From the NCBI RefSeq assembly GCF_030499515.1, contig NZ_JASTWJ010000001.1, forward strand, positions 7,606,001-7,670,000: a DNA stretch of 64,000 bases, written 5' to 3'. Below are positions 1 to 9,020 of the stretch, piece by piece (the stretch's first letter is position 1; each line of letters opens with the position of its first letter). The notes under the pieces were generated by a model. It had not been told where the DNA came from. It was given only the letters and a program-made list of their open reading frames with translations, and searched no databases. The DNA is from Streptomyces sp. DT2A-34 (GTDB taxonomy: Bacteria > Actinomycetota > Actinomycetes > Streptomycetales > Streptomycetaceae). Position numbers and translations under genes: made by a program.

Positions 1-132
1 AAGCGGCTCGCACAGCCCGGCGACACGGTGCTCCTTGCCCCGGCCTGTGCCTCGATGGACATGTTCGCCAACTACAACCAGCGCGGTGACGTGTTCGCGG
101 AGGCGGTTCGCGAACTCGGCGCGGGCGCCTGA
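1..132 (+). CDS. murD: UDP-N-acetylmuramoylalanine-D-glutamate ligase MurD, C-terminal fragment
   Basis: Only the last 43 residues are inside the window; the gene runs in from the left edge and stops with TGA at 130-132. The fragment contains [12 protein letters not shown], which matches the LSPACASxDxF block of the MurD C-terminal domain, followed by a short tail ending in ELGAGA. MurD is the cytoplasmic ligase that adds D-glutamate to UDP-MurNAc-L-alanine. The next genes, ftsW, murG, ftsQ and ftsZ, are in the standard division and cell-wall order, which supports the call. Nothing can be said about its start or its Mur central domain from this window. Confidence 0.9.
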   Translation, partial: KRLAQPGDTVLLAPACASMDMFANYNQRGDVFAEAVRELGAGA

Positions 133-180
133 CGCCGGGTCTCGGCCACTGCGGGTGCTACGGGACCCTTGGAGGGACGC

Positions 181-246
181 GTGACTCGGATGTGGCTGGA
201 CGGTACGCACGCCCACGGCGGGGTGGTGAGCGCCGATGCCCGGTAG
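181..246 (+). other. 21-codon upstream reading frame with strong Shine-Dalgarno, overlapping the likely ftsW start
   Basis: GTG at 181 lies four bases after GGAGGG (172-177), the best ribosome-binding site in the murD-ftsW gap. The frame encodes 21 residues (MTRMWLDGTH...) and stops with TAG at 244-246. The stop falls inside the start region of the ATG at 236, which I think is the ancestral ftsW start. It may be a short leader that couples translation into ftsW, or it may only mark sequence that was once part of a longer ftsW reading frame. No homologue is recognised. Confidence 0.3.
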
Positions 247-276
247 CCGTACGGGACGCCCCCCGTCCAGCGGGCC

Positions 277-1596
277 GTGCGGCGCCCCGTCGCTTCCGGC
301 CCGCCGCGCGACAACCCCGTACGACGGCTCTACACGCGCCTGCACCGGGCATGGGACCGGCCGCTGACCGCCTACTACCTGATTCTCGGCGGCAGCCTGC
401 TGATCACCGTCCTCGGTCTGGTGATGGTCTACTCGGCCTCCCAGATCACCGCGCTGCAGATGTCGCTGCCCGGGTCGTACTTCTTCCGCAAGCAGCTGCT
501 GGCCGCGGCGATCGGCGCAGGGCTGCTGCTCGCCGCCTCCCGGATGCCCGTGAAGCTGCACCGGGCGCTCGCCTACCCGATCCTCGCCGGTGCCGTCTTC
601 CTGATGGCACTCGTGCAGGTCCCCGGGATAGGAGTCGCGGTCAACGGCAACCAGAACTGGATCGCCCTCGGCGGCTCCTTCCAGATCCAGCCCAGCGAGT
701 TCGGCAAGCTCGCCCTGGTGCTGTGGGGCGCCGACCTGATCGCGCGCAAGCAGGACAAGAAGCTGCTGACCCAGTGGAAGCACATGCTGGTGCCCCTCGT
801 GCCGGTCGCCTTCATGCTGCTCGGGCTGATCATGCTCGGCGGCGACATGGGTACGGCGATCATCCTGTCGGCGATCCTGTTCGGCCTGCTGTGGCTGGCG
901 GGGGCGCCGACCCGGCTGTTCGTGGGGGTGCTGTCGGTCGCCGGCGCGATCGGTGTGCTCCTGATCAAGAGCAGCGAGAACCGCATGGCGCGCCTGCAGT
1001 GTCTCGGTGCCACCGAGCCGCGCAGCGGCCTCGTCGACTGCTGGCAGGCGGTGCACGGCATCTACGCGCTCGCCTCCGGCGGAATCTTCGGCTCCGGACT
1101 GGGTGCGAGCGTGGAGAAATGGGGGCAACTCCCCGAAGCCCACACGGACTTCATCTTCGCCGTCACCGGTGAGGAACTGGGCTTGGCGGGGACGGTGTCG
1201 GTGCTCGCCCTCTTCGCGGCTCTAGGCTATGCGGGTATCCGCGTGGCCGGACGCACGGAGGACCCCTTCGTGAGGTATGCCGCGGGAGGCGTGACCACCT
1301 GGATCACGGCGCAAGCCGTGATCAACATCGGTGCGGTGCTCGGCTTGCTGCCGATCGCCGGCGTCCCCCTCCCGCTGTTCTCCTACGGGGGATCCGCCTT
1401 GCTGCCGACCATGTTCGCCATCGGGCTGCTGATCGCCTTCGCACGCGACGAGCCCGCTGCGCGGGCAGCGCTTTCTGCGCGGCAACCCCGCTTTGGTAGA
1501 AAGCGTGCGGGAGGCGCCGGCCGCGGCCGGGAGCCTCGGAGATGGAACACGATGCGACGGCGTGCCTCGGTGGCGCGTTCGTCCGGAGAGCGGTGA
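277..1596 (+). CDS. ftsW: FtsW, SEDS-family peptidoglycan polymerase of the division septum
   Basis: A polytopic membrane protein with about ten hydrophobic segments, starting near TAYYLILGG. The SEDS family polymerises lipid II together with a class B PBP at the division septum. Family features seen here are the early VMVYSAS segment, GNQNWIALG, QPSEFGKLA, the GGDMGTAI loop and the late LPLFSYGGSALL motif. The C-terminal tail is basic. It sits between murD and murG. The open frame begins at GTG 277, which has no Shine-Dalgarno. A better N-terminus (MPGSRTGRPP) starts at ATG 236 in another frame and would join this one if the C6 run at 259-264 had one more C, so the annotated start is probably wrong or the gene is frameshifted at its extreme 5' end. 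Confidence 0.93.
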   Translation: MRRPVASGPPRDNPVRRLYTRLHRAWDRPLTAYYLILGGSLLITVLGLVMVYSASQITALQMSLPGSYFFRKQLLAAAIGAGLLLAASRMPVKLHRALAYPILAGAVFLMALVQVPGIGVAVNGNQNWIALGGSFQIQPSEFGKLALVLWGADLIARKQDKKLLTQWKHMLVPLVPVAFMLLGLIMLGGDMGTAIILSAILFGLLWLAGAPTRLFVGVLSVAGAIGVLLIKSSENRMARLQCLGATEPRSGLVDCWQAVHGIYALASGGIFGSGLGASVEKWGQLPEAHTDFIFAVTGEELGLAGTVSVLALFAALGYAGIRVAGRTEDPFVRYAAGGVTTWITAQAVINIGAVLGLLPIAGVPLPLFSYGGSALLPTMFAIGLLIAFARDEPAARAALSARQPRFGRKRAGGAGRGREPRRWNTMRRRASVARSSGER

Positions 1597-1602
1597 ATTT
1601 CG

Positions 1603-2694
1603 GTGCATGTCGTACTCGCCGGTGGGGGGACCGCCGGCCACATCGAGCCCGCGCTCGCCCTCGCGGACGCCCTGCGCAGGCAGGACCCGACCGTGGGGAT
1701 CACGGCCCTGGGCACGGAGCGCGGCCTGGAGACCACGCTCGTTCCGCAGCGGGGCTATGAGCTCGCGCTGATCCCCGCCGTCCCGCTGCCGCGCAAGCCG
1801 ACGCCCGAGCTGATCACCGTGCCGGGCCGGCTGCGCGGCACGATCAAGGCGACCGAGCAGATCCTGGAGCGCACGAAAGCGGACTGCGTCGTCGGTTTCG
1901 GCGGCTATGTCGCCCTGCCCGGCTACCTCGCCGCCAAGCGCCTCGGTGTGCCGATCGTCATCCACGAGGCCAACGCCCGCCCGGGCCTCGCCAACAAGAT
2001 CGGTTCGCGGTACGCCGCCCAGGTGGCCGTGTCCACCCCGGACAGCAAGCTCCGCAACTCGCGCTACATCGGCATCCCGCTGCGCCGGACCATCGCCACC
2101 CTCGACCGGGCCGCGATGCGCCCCGAGGCCCGCGCCGCGTTCGGGCTCGACCCGAACCTGCCCACGCTGCTGGTCTCCGGCGGCTCGCAGGGCGCCCGCC
2201 GCCTGAACGAGGTCGTCCAGCAGGTCGCGCCCTGGCTCCAGCAGGCAGGCATCCAGATCCTGCACGCGGTCGGCCCGAAGAACGAACTGCCGCAAGTGCA
2301 CCAGATGCCGGGAATGCCGCCCTACATCCCGGTAAGTTACCTGGACCGGATGGACCTCGCGTACGCCGCGGCCGACATGATGCTCTGCCGCGCGGGCGCG
2401 ATGACCGTCGCCGAACTCTCCGCCGTCGGGCTCCCGGCCGCCTACGTCCCGCTGCCCATCGGCAACGGCGAACAGCGGCTGAACGCCCAGCCGGTGGTCA
2501 AGGCCGGCGGCGGACTGCTGGTCGACGACGCGGAACTCACCCCCGAGTGGGTGCAGCAGAACGTCCTGCCCGTGCTCGCCGACCCGCACCGGCTGTACGA
2601 GATGTCCCGCGCCGCAAGCGAGTTCGGCCGCCGGGACGCCGACGACCTGCTCGTCGGCATGGTGTACGAGGCGATCGCCTCGCATCGCCGCTAG
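1603..2694 (+). CDS. murG: MurG, UDP-GlcNAc transferase forming lipid II
   Basis: 363 residues, the normal length for the GT28 family. It transfers GlcNAc from UDP-GlcNAc to lipid I on the cytoplasmic face of the membrane. The N-terminal glycine-rich loop GGGTAGHIEPALALA and GFGGYVALPG are typical of the acceptor domain. SGGSQGARRLNE and the late CRAGAMTVAELSAVGLPAAYVPLP block mark the UDP-GlcNAc donor domain. GTG at 1603 is seven bases after the ftsW stop, so the two are translated from the same message. The following ftsQ starts 25 bases downstream. Confidence 0.97.
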   Translation: MHVVLAGGGTAGHIEPALALADALRRQDPTVGITALGTERGLETTLVPQRGYELALIPAVPLPRKPTPELITVPGRLRGTIKATEQILERTKADCVVGFGGYVALPGYLAAKRLGVPIVIHEANARPGLANKIGSRYAAQVAVSTPDSKLRNSRYIGIPLRRTIATLDRAAMRPEARAAFGLDPNLPTLLVSGGSQGARRLNEVVQQVAPWLQQAGIQILHAVGPKNELPQVHQMPGMPPYIPVSYLDRMDLAYAAADMMLCRAGAMTVAELSAVGLPAAYVPLPIGNGEQRLNAQPVVKAGGGLLVDDAELTPEWVQQNVLPVLADPHRLYEMSRAASEFGRRDADDLLVGMVYEAIASHRR

Positions 2695-2719
2695 GAACGT
2701 ATGACGGAGGGCAGGGAGC

Positions 2720-3517
2720 GTGGCCGGACCGACGACCGCCGAGCGCGGTGAACGCCAGCAGGAGTCGTCCGACCCGCCCCTCGCCCGGCGGCGGTTGAGG
2801 CTGTCGCGCCTTCGTATGATCATCATTCTTGCCGTGCTGCTCGCGCTCCTCGGCGCGGGCTCCGTCTGGCTGCTGTACGGGTCCAAGTGGCTGCGCGTCG
2901 AGCGTGTATCCGTCGCCGGGACCCGGGTCCTGACGCCCGCACAGGTCCGCGAGGCGGCCGACGTTCCCCTCGGGGCGCCGCTGATTTCCATCGAGACCGA
3001 TGCGATTGAGGCACGACTGCGCCGGAAATTGCCCCGAATTGACGAGGTTGACGTAGTCCGCTCCTGGCCGCACGGAATCGGCCTGAAAGTGGTGGAGCGT
3101 ACTCCGGTTCTGATTGTCCAAAGGGGCGGAAAGTTCGTCGAAGTGGACGATGAAGGTGTCCGATTCGCCATGGTTTCTGAGGCTCCGAAAGGCGTTCCCG
3201 CGCTGGAATTGACGGTGTCCCGGTCGAGCTCCGCCGCCGCGAGCCTGCGCCGCTTCGGCAAGGACCGTCTGGTGCGGGAGGCGGTGCGGGTCGCCGGTGC
3301 CATTCCGGCCGCCGTCGCGCGTGTCACCCAGGTCGTCAAGGTCCGTTCCTATGACGACATCTCACTGGAGTTGGGCGACGGCCGGATCGTCGCATGGGGG
3401 AGTGGCGAGAAGGGTGCGGCGAAGGCTCGCACACTCACTGCTCTCATGAAAGCCTCGCCGGATGCGCGGTACTTCGACGTCAGCGTTCCCACCGCCCCTG
3501 CGTCATCCGGGAGTTGA
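2720..3517 (+). CDS. ftsQ: FtsQ/DivIB, bitopic division protein
   Basis: 265 residues: a basic cytoplasmic N-terminus of about 30 residues, one transmembrane helix (IIILAVLLALLGAGSVWLLYG), a POTRA domain beginning WLRVERVSVAGTRVLTPAQV, and the FtsQ beta domain. FtsQ links FtsZ-ring components to septal wall synthesis through its extracytoplasmic part. GTG at 2720 is preceded by GGAGGGCAGGGAGC, a strong ribosome-binding region. The stretch from about 3000 to 3200 uses more A/T at codon third positions than the neighbouring genes. It is the last gene before the promoter-bearing gap in front of ftsZ. Confidence 0.95.
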   Translation: MAGPTTAERGERQQESSDPPLARRRLRLSRLRMIIILAVLLALLGAGSVWLLYGSKWLRVERVSVAGTRVLTPAQVREAADVPLGAPLISIETDAIEARLRRKLPRIDEVDVVRSWPHGIGLKVVERTPVLIVQRGGKFVEVDDEGVRFAMVSEAPKGVPALELTVSRSSSAAASLRRFGKDRLVREAVRVAGAIPAAVARVTQVVKVRSYDDISLELGDGRIVAWGSGEKGAAKARTLTALMKASPDARYFDVSVPTAPASSGS

Positions 3518-3808
3518 CGCACATCTGCGCAGGCCAGCACCCTGGTTGGGCAGCGACATGGCTGATCACATAGGGTGAAAAGAAAAACGGGAGGTTCGGC
3601 GTGTTCGTTGAACGTGCGCCACTTGTCGACTTAGTGTCCTGTTCAGAAGACTTCAAGGAACAGACACACTGGTAACCCTAAACTTCAGGGTTAGGGTTCG
3701 GGTCGGCGCTACGGACCGTCCCATTCGGCATCAGTCGCCGGGTTTCGCGGAGCTACAGCGCTTCCCCGTGATCCGACGACCCGTAACTCGAGGCGAGAGG
3801 CCTTCGAC
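3518..3808 (+). promoter_or_regulatory. ftsQ-ftsZ intergenic control region with two inverted repeats
   Basis: 291 bases without a gene, less GC-rich than its flanks. Two dyads are visible. CTGTTC (3640-3645) pairs with GAACAG (3658-3663), and the pairing extends outward with one bulge. AACCCTAA (3674-3681) pairs with TTAGGGTT (3691-3698). In studied Streptomyces this gap carries several ftsZ promoters, including one raised during sporulation; that is family knowledge and the exact transcription starts cannot be read from this sequence. The dyads could be operators or attenuator hairpins. Confidence 0.6.
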
Positions 3809-5026
3809 GTGGCAGCACCGCAGAACTACCTCGCAGTCATCAAAGTCATCGGTGTCGGCGGCGGTGGTGTCAATGCCATCAACCGGATGATCGAGGTCGG
3901 TCTCAAGGGCGTCGAGTTCATCGCCATCAACACCGACGCGCAAGCTCTGTTGATGAGCGACGCCGACGTCAAGCTCGACGTCGGCCGTGAACTCACCCGC
4001 GGACTCGGCGCCGGAGCCAACCCGGCCGTCGGCCGCAAGGCCGCCGAGGACCACCGCGAGGAGATCGAAGAGGTCCTCAAGGGGGCCGACATGGTCTTCG
4101 TGACGGCCGGTGAAGGCGGCGGCACCGGCACCGGCGGCGCGCCCGTCGTGGCCAACATCGCCCGCTCCCTGGGCGCCCTCACCATCGGCGTGGTCACGCG
4201 CCCGTTCACCTTCGAGGGACGGCGCCGTGCCAACCAGGCCGAGGACGGCATCGCCGAACTCCGCGAAGAGGTCGACACCCTCATCGTCATCCCGAACGAC
4301 CGGCTGCTGTCCATCTCGGACCGCCAGGTCTCCGTGCTCGACGCCTTCAAGTCGGCCGACCAGGTCCTGCTCTCCGGTGTCCAGGGCATCACCGACCTCA
4401 TCACCACGCCGGGTCTGATCAACCTCGACTTCGCCGACGTCAAGTCCGTGATGTCCGAGGCCGGTTCGGCCCTCATGGGCATCGGCTCGGCTCGCGGCGA
4501 CGACCGCGCGGTTGCCGCGGCCGAGATGGCGATCTCCTCGCCGCTCCTGGAGGCGTCCATCGACGGCGCCCGGGGCGTGCTGCTCTCCATCTCCGGCGGC
4601 TCGGACCTCGGCCTGTTCGAGATCAACGAAGCGGCCCAGCTGGTCAGCGAGGCCGCCCACCCCGAGGCCAACATCATCTTCGGCGCGGTCATCGACGACG
4701 CCCTCGGCGACGAGGTCCGGGTCACCGTGATCGCGGCCGGCTTCGACGGGGGCCAGCCGCCGGCCCGGCGGGACACCGTCCTCGGTTCGACCTCGTCCTC
4801 GTCCTCGACGGCATCCTCGCCCCGCCGCGAGGAGCCCACTCCGGTACGGCAGCCCGAGAGCCGCTCGTCCTTCGGCTCGCTCGGCAGCGTCACGCCGAAG
4901 GAGGAGCCCGAGCCCGCCGCGCCGGACCCGGTGGCCGACATCCCGGTCGCCCCGCCGGTCCCGCCGTCGCGGACCTACGCCGACAGCGCGGCGGAAGAGC
5001 TGGACGTCCCGGACTTCCTTAAGTGA
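3809..5026 (+). CDS. ftsZ: FtsZ, tubulin-like division GTPase
   Basis: 405 residues. The tubulin signature GGGTGTG is at residues 103-109, the glycine-rich [15 protein letters not shown] at the N-terminus, and the T7-loop segment [11 protein letters not shown] near residue 204. After about residue 315 comes a serine/proline-rich linker, then the short conserved tail DVPDFLK, which binds partners such as SepF and FtsW. FtsZ polymerises into the cytokinetic ring; in Streptomyces it forms both vegetative cross-walls and the sporulation ladder. GTG at 3809 follows the purine-rich GGCGAGAGG. pgeF begins 11 bases after the stop. Confidence 0.99.
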   Translation: MAAPQNYLAVIKVIGVGGGGVNAINRMIEVGLKGVEFIAINTDAQALLMSDADVKLDVGRELTRGLGAGANPAVGRKAAEDHREEIEEVLKGADMVFVTAGEGGGTGTGGAPVVANIARSLGALTIGVVTRPFTFEGRRRANQAEDGIAELREEVDTLIVIPNDRLLSISDRQVSVLDAFKSADQVLLSGVQGITDLITTPGLINLDFADVKSVMSEAGSALMGIGSARGDDRAVAAAEMAISSPLLEASIDGARGVLLSISGGSDLGLFEINEAAQLVSEAAHPEANIIFGAVIDDALGDEVRVTVIAAGFDGGQPPARRDTVLGSTSSSSSTASSPRREEPTPVRQPESRSSFGSLGSVTPKEEPEPAAPDPVADIPVAPPVPPSRTYADSAAEELDVPDFLK

Positions 5027-5036
5027 TCCTTCTGAC

Positions 5037-5765
5037 GTGATAGCACAGCGCGACATCGTGAGCGGCGCGCACTTCGCCTTCACCGACCGGTGGGGCGGGG
5101 TGAGCGCCGCTCCGTATGAGGAGCTCAATCTCGGCGACGCGGTCGGCGACGACGGCGACGCCGTACGGACCAATCGCGAGCTCGCCGCCAAGCCGCTCGG
5201 GCTCGACCCGGGCGAGGTCGTCTGGATGAACCAGGTGCACGGGACGGACGTCGCGGTGGTCGACGGACCATGGCCCGATCGTCCGGTGCCCCGCGTCGAC
5301 GCGATCGTCACGGCGCGGCGGGGTCTCGCCCTCGCCGTCCTCACGGCCGACTGTGTGCCGGTCCTGTTGGCCGACCCGGTCGCCGGGATCGTCGCCGCGG
5401 CTCATGCGGGACGGCCCGGCATGGTCGCCGGGGTCGTCCCGGCCGCGCTACGCGCGATGACGGAACTGGGCGCCGACCCCGCCCGGATCGTCGCCCGCAC
5501 CGGCCCGGCCGTCTGCGGCCGGTGCTACGAGGTGCCGGAGGGGATGCGCGCGGAGGTTGCCGCCGTGGAGCCGGCGGCGCACGCCGAGACGAGTTGGGGC
5601 ACGCCGGCGGTCGATGTGGCCGCCGGGGTGCACGCGCAGCTCGCACGGCGCGGCGTGGGTGACCGGGAGCACTCGCCGGTGTGCACGCGGGAGTCGAGCG
5701 ACCACTTCTCGTACCGCCGCGACCGCACCACCGGTCGGCTCGCGGGTTATGTGTGGCTGGACTGA
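5037..5765 (+). CDS. pgeF: Laccase-domain peptidoglycan editing factor (PgeF/YfiH family)
   Basis: 242 residues of the YfiH/DUF152 family. The metal-site residues are recognisable as the Cys in LTADCVPVLLADP, the His in AAAHAGRPGMVAG, and an N-terminal His in WMNQVHGTDV. E. coli PgeF removes L-serine from wrongly charged UDP-MurNAc-L-Ser; others in the family show polyphenol oxidase or purine nucleoside activity. The place directly after ftsZ is conserved in actinomycetes and fits a wall-quality role. No clear Shine-Dalgarno precedes GTG 5037, which suggests coupling to ftsZ. ATG of the next gene abuts its stop codon. Confidence 0.85.
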   Translation: MIAQRDIVSGAHFAFTDRWGGVSAAPYEELNLGDAVGDDGDAVRTNRELAAKPLGLDPGEVVWMNQVHGTDVAVVDGPWPDRPVPRVDAIVTARRGLALAVLTADCVPVLLADPVAGIVAAAHAGRPGMVAGVVPAALRAMTELGADPARIVARTGPAVCGRCYEVPEGMRAEVAAVEPAAHAETSWGTPAVDVAAGVHAQLARRGVGDREHSPVCTRESSDHFSYRRDRTTGRLAGYVWLD

Positions 5766-6491
5766 ATGGACATGACGGACCGTAAGGACGAACTCGCCGC
5801 GAACCTGGCGAAAGTGGAGGACCGGATCGCCGCCGCCTGCGCGGCCGCCGGGCGCGGCCGCGAGGAGGTGACCCTGATCGTGGTCACCAAGACGTACCCG
5901 GCGGGCGATGTGCGGATCCTGTCGGAACTCGGCGTGCGCCACGTCGCCGAGAACCGCGATCAGGACGCGGCACCGAAGGCCGCCGAATGCTCGGATCTGC
6001 CCCTTGCGTGGCATTTTGTCGGCCAGTTGCAGACCAACAAGGTGCGATCTGTGGTCGGTTACGCGGATCTCGTGCAGTCCGTCGATCGTTCCAAGCTGGT
6101 GACGGCCCTGTCGAAGGAGGCCGTACGGCAGGAGCGCGAAGTGGGCTGCCTCATCCAGGTCGCGCTGGATGCGGGAGAGCGCGCAAGGGGGGAGAGGGGT
6201 GGTGTGGCGCCGGGCGGGATCGAAGAGTTGGCCGACCTCGTCGCGAAGGCTCCGGGGTTGCGGCTCGACGGGCTCATGACCGTCGCCCCGCTCACCGGGG
6301 AGTACGCCGGTCGCCAACAGGCGGCGTTCGAGCGGTTGATGGATTTGTCGACCACCCTGCGCCGAGCCCATCCGACTGCGAACATGGTGTCGGCGGGAAT
6401 GAGTGCGGACCTCGAGGAGGCCGTGGCGGCCGGTGCGACACATGTGCGCGTCGGCACTGCGGTACTCGGAGTCCGCCCCAGGCTCGGGTAA
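5766..6491 (+). CDS. YggS/PLPBP family pyridoxal-phosphate homeostasis protein
   Basis: 241 residues of the single-domain alanine-racemase-barrel family (YggS, PROSC). The PLP lysine lies in LIVVTKTYP near residue 42. [11 protein letters not shown] and GLMTVAP are also family blocks. It has no known enzymatic reaction; it binds and buffers PLP and affects vitamin B6 and amino-acid balance. Its start codon directly follows the pgeF stop. The pgeF-yggS-sepF order is standard in actinobacteria. One odd detail is [12 protein letters not shown] where the family usually has NxxQE/L; this is minor. Confidence 0.9.
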   Translation: MDMTDRKDELAANLAKVEDRIAAACAAAGRGREEVTLIVVTKTYPAGDVRILSELGVRHVAENRDQDAAPKAAECSDLPLAWHFVGQLQTNKVRSVVGYADLVQSVDRSKLVTALSKEAVRQEREVGCLIQVALDAGERARGERGGVAPGGIEELADLVAKAPGLRLDGLMTVAPLTGEYAGRQQAAFERLMDLSTTLRRAHPTANMVSAGMSADLEEAVAAGATHVRVGTAVLGVRPRLG

Positions 6492-6619
6492 CGTCGCCAG
6501 GAAGTCGGACCACAGCAGAAAATATGGTCAATGTCGCCGAAAGGTGGCGTAACGACCGCGTGGATCGCGGGCACTTGGCAGTCGTCAGCCGATCCACCAC
6601 AGAGCGGAGGACTCAGAGC

Positions 6620-7261
6620 ATGGCCGGCGCGATGCGCAAGATGGCGGTCTACCTCGGCCTCGTGGAGGACGATGGGTACGACGGCCGGGGGTTCGACCCC
6701 GACGACGACTTCGAGCCCGAACTGGACCCGGAGCCCGAGCGGGACCACCGACGGCACGAGCCGTCCCACCAGTCGCACAGCGCACATCAGTCCCAAAGGG
6801 ACGAAGAGGTGCGAATCGTGCAGCCGCCCGCGCCGCGTGAACCCGTGGCCAGATCGACTTCGCTATCCGCGGAATCCAGCCGTCCGGCGCGCATCGCGCC
6901 CGTGGCATCCATCACACAAGAACGCGCAAGCCTGGAGAAGAACGCACCGGTGATCATGCCCAAGGTCGTGTCGGAACGAGAGCCTTACCGGATCACCACG
7001 CTTCACCCGCGGACCTACAACGAGGCCCGTACTATCGGGGAACACTTCCGTGAAGGCACCCCGGTGATCATGAATCTGACTGAGATGGATGACACAGACG
7101 CCAAGCGACTTGTCGACTTTGCGGCCGGTTTGGTGTTTGGTCTTCACGGCAGCATCGAGCGGGTGACGCAGAAGGTGTTCCTGTTGTCGCCTGCTAACGT
7201 CGATGTCACGGCGGAGGACAAGGCCCGTATCGCAGAGGGCGGGTTCTTCAACCAGAGCTGA
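6620..7261 (+). CDS. sepF: SepF, membrane anchor for the FtsZ ring
   Basis: 213 residues. The start [18 protein letters not shown] is the amphipathic membrane-binding helix. An acidic, His/Gln-rich linker runs to about residue 110. The globular SepF core follows, with the [21 protein letters not shown] and [11 protein letters not shown] blocks and the late [10 protein letters not shown]. SepF polymerises and binds the FtsZ C-terminal tail, tethering the ring to the membrane. The open frame extends far upstream, but ATG 6620 is chosen because it lies nine bases after GGAGG and gives the conserved N-terminus. The 128-base gap upstream (6492-6619) could hold a separate promoter. Confidence 0.96.
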   Translation: MAGAMRKMAVYLGLVEDDGYDGRGFDPDDDFEPELDPEPERDHRRHEPSHQSHSAHQSQRDEEVRIVQPPAPREPVARSTSLSAESSRPARIAPVASITQERASLEKNAPVIMPKVVSEREPYRITTLHPRTYNEARTIGEHFREGTPVIMNLTEMDDTDAKRLVDFAAGLVFGLHGSIERVTQKVFLLSPANVDVTAEDKARIAEGGFFNQS

Positions 7262-7327
7262 GACGCACCACCGGAAACACCCGCACGAATCAGGGAACAG
7301 GGAACAGGGGAGAGGGAAGCACCAGTC

Positions 7328-7615
7328 ATGAGCGTGGTCTTGCAGGTTCTCTACATCGCGCTGATGGTCTTCCTCATCGTGCTCATCTTCCGGTTGGTCA
7401 TGGACTACGTCTTCCAGTTCGCCCGCTCGTGGCAACCCGGCAAGGCGATGGTGGTCGTTCTGGAGGCCACCTACACTGTCACTGATCCACCGCTCAAGCT
7501 TCTGCGGCGGGTCATCCCGCCGCTGCGTCTCGGGGGCGTGGCGCTCGACCTGTCCTTCTTCGTACTGATGATCATCGTCTACATCCTGATCACGCTCGTG
7601 CGGAACGCGATGTGA
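7328..7615 (+). CDS. ylmG: YlmG/YggT-family membrane protein
   Basis: 95 residues with two hydrophobic segments: residues about 4-25 (VLYIALMVFLIVLIFRLVMDYV) and a C-terminal one. Between them is the YggT motif region with a PLKLLRRVIPPLRLGG block. It is the conserved small membrane protein between sepF and divIVA in Gram-positive bacteria. Its role is not well defined; a link to division-site or membrane organisation is inferred from context. GGAGAGGGAAGC upstream of ATG 7328 is a good ribosome-binding site. Confidence 0.9.
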   Translation: MSVVLQVLYIALMVFLIVLIFRLVMDYVFQFARSWQPGKAMVVVLEATYTVTDPPLKLLRRVIPPLRLGGVALDLSFFVLMIIVYILITLVRNAM

Positions 7616-7670
7616 GCGATGTGACAGATACGGTCTTGCCGACTGCCGACGACAACGTTGAGGTGAAGAG

Positions 7671-8807
7671 ATGCCGTTGACCCCCGAGGACGTGCGGAAC
7701 AAGCAGTTCACGACCGTCCGCCTCCGAGAAGGCTATGACGAGGACGAGGTCGATGCCTTCCTCGATGAGGTCGAAGCCGAACTGACGCGACTGCTCCGCG
7801 AGAACGAGGACCTGCGGGCCAAACTGGCCGCGGCCACGCGTGCTGCTGCTCAGAACCAGCAGAACATGCGCAAGCCCCCGGAGGGTCCCGGCGGTCCGCA
7901 GGACCAGCAGCAGGGCGGCATGCCTCAGCAGGGTATGCGCGGTCCCGGTGCTCCCGTGCCCGCCGGCATATCGGGCCCGCCGCAGCAGCAGATGGGCGGC
8001 CCCATGGGAGGCCCGCCCCAGCTGCCCAGCGGTGCTCCGCAGCTGCCCGCCGGTCCCGGCGGTCAGGGTGGCCCGCAGGGTCCCGGTCCGATGGGCCAGG
8101 GTCCGGGGCCGATGGGCCAGCCCCCGATGCAGCAGCAGATGGGTGGCCCCATGGGCGGTCCGATGGGTGGCCCCGGCCCCATGGGCGGCCCGGGTCAGGG
8201 TGGTCCCGGTGGCGACAGCGCCGCCCGTGTCCTCTCGCTGGCCCAGCAGACCGCCGACCAGGCGATCGCCGAGGCTCGTTCCGAGGCCAACAAGATCGTC
8301 GGCGAGGCGCGTTCGCGTGCCGAGGGTCTTGAGCGTGACGCCCGTGCCAAGGCGGACGCCCTGGAGCGGGACGCGCAGGAGAAGCACCGCGTCGCGATGG
8401 GCTCCCTGGAGTCCGCCCGCGCCACGCTGGAGCGCAAGGTCGAGGACCTGCGCGGCTTCGAGCGCGAGTACCGCACGCGGCTGAAGTCCTACCTCGAGTC
8501 CCAGCTGCGCCAGCTGGAGACCCAGTCGGACGACTCGCTCGCCCCGCCGCGCACCCCGGCCACGGCGTCCCTCCCGCCGTCCCCGGCGCCCTCCATGGCA
8601 CCGGCCGGCGCGAGTGCCCCGTCGTACGGCGGCAACCAGACGATGGGCGGCGCCCCGTCTCCGGCTGCTCCGTCCTACGGCGGTCAGCAGCAGATGTCCC
8701 CGGCGATGACCCAGCCCATGGCACCGGTCCGGCCGCAGGGCCCGTCCCCGATGGGCCAGGCTCCGTCTCCGATGCGCGGGTTCCTCATCGACGAGGACGA
8801 CAACTGA
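7671..8807 (+). CDS. divIVA: DivIVA, polar growth scaffold
   Basis: 378 residues. The N-terminal DivIVA domain ([35 protein letters not shown]) carries the membrane-binding turn and the start of a coiled coil. A long Pro/Gln/Gly/Met low-complexity stretch spans about residues 65-180 (repeats such as PMGGP and QQQMGG). A second coiled coil follows ([27 protein letters not shown] to about residue 285), then another P/S/A-rich tail ending FLIDEDDN. In Streptomyces DivIVA marks hyphal tips and directs tip extension and branching, and is essential. It ends the dcw cluster and is followed by a strong hairpin. Confidence 0.98.
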   Translation: MPLTPEDVRNKQFTTVRLREGYDEDEVDAFLDEVEAELTRLLRENEDLRAKLAAATRAAAQNQQNMRKPPEGPGGPQDQQQGGMPQQGMRGPGAPVPAGISGPPQQQMGGPMGGPPQLPSGAPQLPAGPGGQGGPQGPGPMGQGPGPMGQPPMQQQMGGPMGGPMGGPGPMGGPGQGGPGGDSAARVLSLAQQTADQAIAEARSEANKIVGEARSRAEGLERDARAKADALERDAQEKHRVAMGSLESARATLERKVEDLRGFEREYRTRLKSYLESQLRQLETQSDDSLAPPRTPATASLPPSPAPSMAPAGASAPSYGGNQTMGGAPSPAAPSYGGQQQMSPAMTQPMAPVRPQGPSPMGQAPSPMRGFLIDEDDN

Positions 8808-8843
8808 CGGTTGGTAGTACGCCGTAGGCGTCGGTAGCGTTCA

Positions 8844-8884
8844 GGGCGGGGCCCCGGATTTCGATCCGGGGCCCCGCCCTTTTG
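8844..8884 (+). terminator. Rho-independent terminator after divIVA
   Basis: A perfect 17-base-pair stem, 8844-8860 pairing with 8865-8881, closed by a TTCG tetraloop (8861-8864) and followed by T residues at 8881-8884. It closes the division cluster. Confidence 0.93.
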
Positions 8885-8951
8885 CTACGCGTGTTCATAG
8901 AGTTTGCGGCGTTTGTTCGGGGGTGGGGTGCGGTGTCCGACGTACACAACG

Positions 8952-9000
8952 CCGAAGGCCCGGGCCGACCAAGATCTTCTTGGCGGGCCCGGGCCTTCGG
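8952..9000. terminator. Hairpin between divIVA and ileS, likely ileS terminator
   Basis: A long inverted repeat: CCGAAGGCCCGGGCC at 8952-8966 pairs with its complement ending at 9000, and an inner stem CCAAGA/TCTTGG lies near the centre. It lies 20 bases past the ileS stop codon on the minus strand and between converging genes, so it can work in both directions. Confidence 0.8.
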
Positions 9001-9020
9001 TTGTTCAGCTGTGCCCTCGG

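Noticed and set aside
1222..3339. 705-codon minus-strand frame opposite ftsW-murG-ftsQ
   Set aside because: Shadow of three well-supported genes in the conserved cluster.
3674..3698. TTAGGG-like repeat resembling telomere sequence
   Set aside because: Only two units within a dyad in a promoter gap. Streptomyces telomeres are not built of TTAGGG, and the region is inside the core division cluster.
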